The position numbers and the translations under genes were made by a program. From positions 48,517,501 to 48,581,500 of the forward strand of contig NC_088918.1 of NCBI RefSeq assembly GCF_963576675.1: DNA of 64,000 nucleotides, in the 5' to 3' direction. Every line of letters starts with the position of its first letter. The stretch's first letter is position 1. The notes beneath the pieces were generated by a model that had not been told where the DNA came from, searched no databases, and saw only the letters and a list, made by a program, of their open reading frames with translations. Positions 60,009 to 64,000 of this stretch are shown here, piece after piece. This DNA comes from Euphorbia lathyris. Lineage: Eukaryota; Streptophyta; Magnoliopsida; Malpighiales; Euphorbiaceae.

Positions 60009-63000
60009 ATGGCCGAGGATATGTCAGTGATGGAGTTGCTGAAGGCGAGGAGGCCGACAAGCACCTCCGGCATCCTCGATCCGGCAATAACAGCGGAATC
60101 ATTCGAAATCAGACCAGCGATGATCCAGATGATTCAGAACTCGGGACAGTTCAAGGGGGATTACTACGAAGATCCCAATTCACACCTTGACAAGTTCGTA
60201 GAATATTGTAGCACCTTCAAGTGCGAAGAAGTCACATCTGCACAAGTCTACCAGAAGTTGTTCAGATTTTCCTTGAAAGAAGAAGCTGCAGAATGGCTAC
60301 ATTCAGTTGAGCCAGGCTCTCTGACTGATTGGGACACCACTGTATCAGCTTTCCTAGCGAAATATTTCCCTCCATCTAAGACTGCTCAGTTCAGGAGCGA
60401 AATCGCATCGTTTAGGCAGACTGAAAGTGAGAACCTGCATCTAGCCTAGGAGAGGTTCCAGAGATTGTTGAGAAGGTTCCCCCATCACGATTACCAGCTT
60501 GTTGATATGTTCTATTCAGGGATATCTCCTGTTAGCCGTGCTTTTCTTGATACAGCGGCGGGAGCAAATTTATTCAACAAAACCGCAATACATGCTTATA
60601 ATCTGGTCAAAGAATTGGCGGAACGAAGTGCGTGTTGGCAAGTTGTAAAGCCGCCTCCGAGCATGGTTACAACAGCAGAGGAGTGCATTGGAGTATGTCC
60701 AAAATCAAATCCTCAGATAGCAGCACTCACAGAAAAGGTAGCTCTGCTGGGAAATCACTTGAAATCACCGGTGTCAGTGGTGAGCTGTGAGGTTTGCAGT
60801 GGAGGGCATAAGAGTGTGAAATGTCCCATTATGTTCGAACAGATCCACTATTTAAAGCAGGACGGGCACAGAAGGGCAGGCTCTGAATTCAATTTAGAGA
60901 AGGGTATCGACGCCCTGATAGAGAGCATGAGTGCCATGGAGGGAAGATTGGCACACAATGAAGCATTCTGCCAAAGACTTCAGACGCAAGTGAGTAAGTT
61001 GGCAGAAGAGGAAGCACGAGCAATCACGCTCAGAAGTGGAACACAGGTCAAAGGACCGGATTTTGTGCCTCAACGAAACGAGGGGTTAGACCTAGTTACT
61101 GGTAATATCTCGTCTGTTCCATCTTCTCCTCAAGTAAGTGTTTCTGATCCTATTTCGATAACTGACACTGTTGACCCACCAACACAGGTGACATTACCTT
61201 ATCCTACTTCTAGAAAAGCTAAATTAGATAAGGATTATTCAAAGATGCTTAATGTGTTTAAGAAAATAGAGATTAATCTTCCGTTCCTTGAACTTCTCGA
61301 GAATATGCCTATGTATGGAAAGTTTTTGAAAGAATTAATCTCTAAAAAGAAAAGATTAGGAGATCATGAGACTGTAATGCTGAGCCAGGAATGTTCTGCG
61401 ATGCTCACAAACCCACTCCCAAAAAAATCTAAGGATCCTGGTAGTTTTAGCATACCTTGTATAATAGGCAAAGTTCATTTTAAACGTGCCTTATGTGATC
61501 TAGGAGTAAGCATTAACTTGATGTCTTTGTCTGTTTACAGGAAACTGGGGATGGGAGATCTGAAACTAACATCAGTTACCATACAGCTGGCCGACAGATC
61601 AATAAGGCGACCGGTAGGGGTGGTAGAAGACCTTTTGGTGAAGGTAGATCAGTTCATCTTCCCGGCTGACTTTGTGATAATGGACATCGAGGAGGATGAT
61701 CAGGTGCCTATCTTATTAGGGAGGCCTTTCCTCGCGACAGGACGGACCCTGATTGATGTTGAAGGGGGAAAATTAATTCTCAGATTGCAGAATGAGGAAG
61801 TAGAATTCAATATTCTGAAGTCTATGAAATTTCCCGTTGATGACGAGTGTTGTAATTTCCTAAGCCTTACTGACTCTTTGGTTGAGAGTACTTTTCAGGA
61901 AAATGAGGTCAAGAATCTGAACATCGAACTAGAAGAGGAGGAGCTGTCAAATGAAGACATTGGGGACGGAAATAAAGAAGGATGTAATTGGGCGCGGCAC
62001 GATGAACTCCTAGAGAGGGAGACAAAAACAACGCCTAAAACGTCAATCGAAGAACCACCGACCCTCGATCTAAAACCCTTACCTGCACATTTAAAATACG
62101 TGTTCTTAGCACCACCTATACATTTACCTGTAATTATCTCTGCTAAACTTACAGGTCTTGAGGAAGATCGCTTGGTGGAGGTGTTGAGGAAGCATAAGGG
62201 GGCTTTTGGATGGCAAATGTCTGACATAAAAGGGATCAGCCCGTCGCTTTGCGAACACCGGATCTATATGGAAGATAAAGTGAAGCCGACTGCTCAACCA
62301 CAGAGAAGGCTTAATCCGAAAATGAAGGAGGTGGTGAAGGCTGAGGTGATTAAGCTGCTTGATACAGGGATGATATTTCCGATCTCTGACAGCCAGTGGG
62401 CGAGTCCTGTGCATATTGTGCCAAAGAAGGGAGGCACAACAGTGACGTTGAGCGAGAAGAATGAGTTAATTCCGGTGCGGAAAACGACCGGGTGGCGAAT
62501 GTGTGTGGATTTCAGGAAATTAAACGACGCCACTAGGAAGGACCATTTTCCCCTTCCGTTCATCGATCAAATGCTCAAACACATGGCAGGTAAGTTTTTC
62601 TTCTGTTGTGTGGATGGGTATTCGGGCTACATGCAAATCTCAGTGGATCCTAACGATCGGGAAAAGACCACTTTCACATGCCCTTTTGGGACATTTGCAT
62701 ATAGACGGATGCCCTTTGGATTATGCAATGCACCTACTACATTTCAGAGGTGCATGACAGCTATATTTTCTGATATGATAGAAGATTTCATGGAGGTCTT
62801 TATGGACAATTTTTCTATTTTTGGGATGACCTTTGATAGCTGTTTGCATAACTTAGGATTAATGTTGCAAAGATGTGAGGAAACTGATTTAGTTCTAAAC
62901 TGGGAAAAGTGTCAGTTTATGGTCACTGAATGTATTGTTCTAGGCCATAAGGTGTCACGAAAAGGCATTGAGGTAGACCCTGCTAAAATTGAGGTCATTG

Positions 63001-64000
63001 ACAAACTGCCGCCTCCTTCCAATGTCAAAGAAGTTAGGAGTTTTTTAGGCCATGCTGGTTTTTATAGACGTTTCATTAAAGATTTTTCTAAAATTTCCAG
63101 GCCTATGACCCAATTGTTATTGAAAGATGCCAATTTCGTTTTCACACCCGAATGCCTTGAATCTTTCAATACCTTGAAGGATAAACTGACTAAAGCTCCG
63201 ATAATGGTTAGCCCCAATTGGGATTTACCCTTCGAATTGATGTGCGATGCTAGTGACATAGATGTAGGTGCATGCTTAGGGCAGAAGGCGGACAAAATTT
63301 GCCAACCAATTTCTTACGCTAGTAAAACCCTTAATGATGCTCAAGTAAATTATACAACCACAAAAAAGGAGTTATTAGCTGTGATTTTTGCACTTGACAA
63401 GTTTCGTTCATATTTAGTGCTTTCCAAAGTTATTGTTTACACCGATCATGCTGCATTGAGGTATTTGTTTTCCAAGCAGGATGCAAAACCTAGACTCCTT
63501 AGGTGGATCTTGTTGCTGCAGGAGTTTGATCTGGAGATACGAGATAAGAAAGGAGTGGAGAATGTGGTTGCTGATCATCTCTCCAGATTAGAACAAGAGG
63601 AAATGAATGCGGAAACAACTGCAGGCATCCAAGAGACATTCCCCGATGAATACTTGTTGTCGATACAACATGTACCTTGGTTCGCTGATTTTGCTAACTT
63701 CCTTGTAGGAAAGGTGATCCCTCCAGAATTCTCCTACCAACAACGGAGAAAATTCATGCATGATGCGAAGCAATATTTTTGGGATGATCCATATTTGTTC
63801 AAAGTCTGTGGCGACAACATTATTCGCAGGTGCATACCTGAAGAGGAGATTGCCTCTATCCTGGCATTCTGCCACTCCAAAGAGGTAGGTGGACACCACG
63901 GGGCAGATAAAACTGCAGCTAAGGTACTCTAGAGTGGGCTTTATTGGCCCACCATCTTTCGTGACGCTTTTGATTTTGTTAAAAACGGTGATAAGTGTCA
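60009..64000 (+). pseudogene. gag-pol polyprotein of element C, runs off window
   Basis: The frame starts at the ATG at 60009 (MAEDMSVMELLKAR) and is open to the right edge except for TAG at 60447-60449 (relatives have Trp) and TAG at 63930-63932 (relatives have Gln). Domains: gag capsid (EDPNSHLDKFVEYC, WLHSVEPGSLTDW, KYFPP); Cys/His knuckle CEVCSGGHKSVKC; protease CDLGVSINLMS with D-L-G; RT (GWRMCVDFRKLN, VDGYSGYMQI, FGLCNAPTTFQR); RNase H ([30 protein letters not shown]); integrase zinc finger (GGHHGADKTAAKVL). The RT catalytic motif reads F-M-D-N instead of F-M-D-D (Asn codon 62808-62810), so RT should be inactive. The nearly intact frame suggests a rather young copy. Confidence 0.94.

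Larger units (their letters stand above)
58227..64000 (+). mobile_element. Ty3/gypsy element C (Athila-type), 5' LTR and gag-pol, partial
   Basis: 5' LTR, tRNA-Asp primer site and one long gag-pol frame that reaches the integrase zinc finger at the right window edge. It inserted in element B's 3' noncoding region (left flank cctta); the other flank is outside the window. Two stops and an altered RT active site show it is defective. Confidence 0.93.

Overview
This is a plant nuclear window, almost certainly a eudicot, and it is a dense nest of transposable elements. The evidence is Athila-type Ty3/gypsy elements with tRNA-Asp primer sites and env-like ORFs, Ty1/copia elements, plant L1- and RTE-type LINEs, Helitron termini, a CACTA transposon and a foldback MULE. 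No complete host gene is visible. Nearly every coding region is broken by stops or frameshifts. This fits pericentromeric heterochromatin. I cannot name the species.

Layout, left to right. (1) 1-20624: Athila-type element #1 on the minus strand (5' LTR 19147-20624; env-like ORF running off the left edge). Its gag is split by a Ty1/copia element at 5925-18146 (TSD gttga), whose leader holds a Helitron at 7960-10717. (2) 20625-30323: a mosaic of a copia LTR remnant, a possible minus-strand gene start, an L1-like LINE 3' end, a compound Helitron, a short possible host exon interrupted by a possible LTR (itself hit by an RTE LINE and a copia solo LTR), and the noncoding 3' part of gypsy element A. 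(3) 30324-41993: a structurally complete Athila-type element #2 (TSD cacta) inserted in element A. (4) 41999-46002: the end of element A, its 3' LTR, and a copia solo LTR (TSD catca). (5) 46008-58226: element B, reduced to integrase, env-like ORF and 3' noncoding region. It is interrupted by a 7.5-kb CACTA element (46194-53650, TSD tgt) and a solo LTR (55891-57487, TSD gatag). (6) 58227-64000: element C, with 5' LTR and gag-pol running off the right edge.

The CACTA element carries a phase-consistent three-exon ubiquitin-conjugating enzyme (E2) pseudogene whose active-site Cys is apparently Ser. It also carries a long inverted repeat, a tandem array of about 315 bp, a MULE foldback and an Athila-type solo LTR.

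The most unusual signal is in the LTRs. Element C's LTR has eight 15-bp palindromes (TGTCTCGNCGAGACA type) in two quartets with exact 20/21/20-bp spacing, placed just upstream of the TATA box. Related LTRs keep fewer palindromes plus a hairpin whose sequence differs but whose pairing is kept. Other Athila-type LTRs here have unrelated palindromes at the same place. Element #1 repeats its LTR palindrome between pol and the env-like ORF, next to a TATA-like sequence, which suggests an internal promoter. The copia leader carries three identically shaped hairpins with a compensatory base-pair change.
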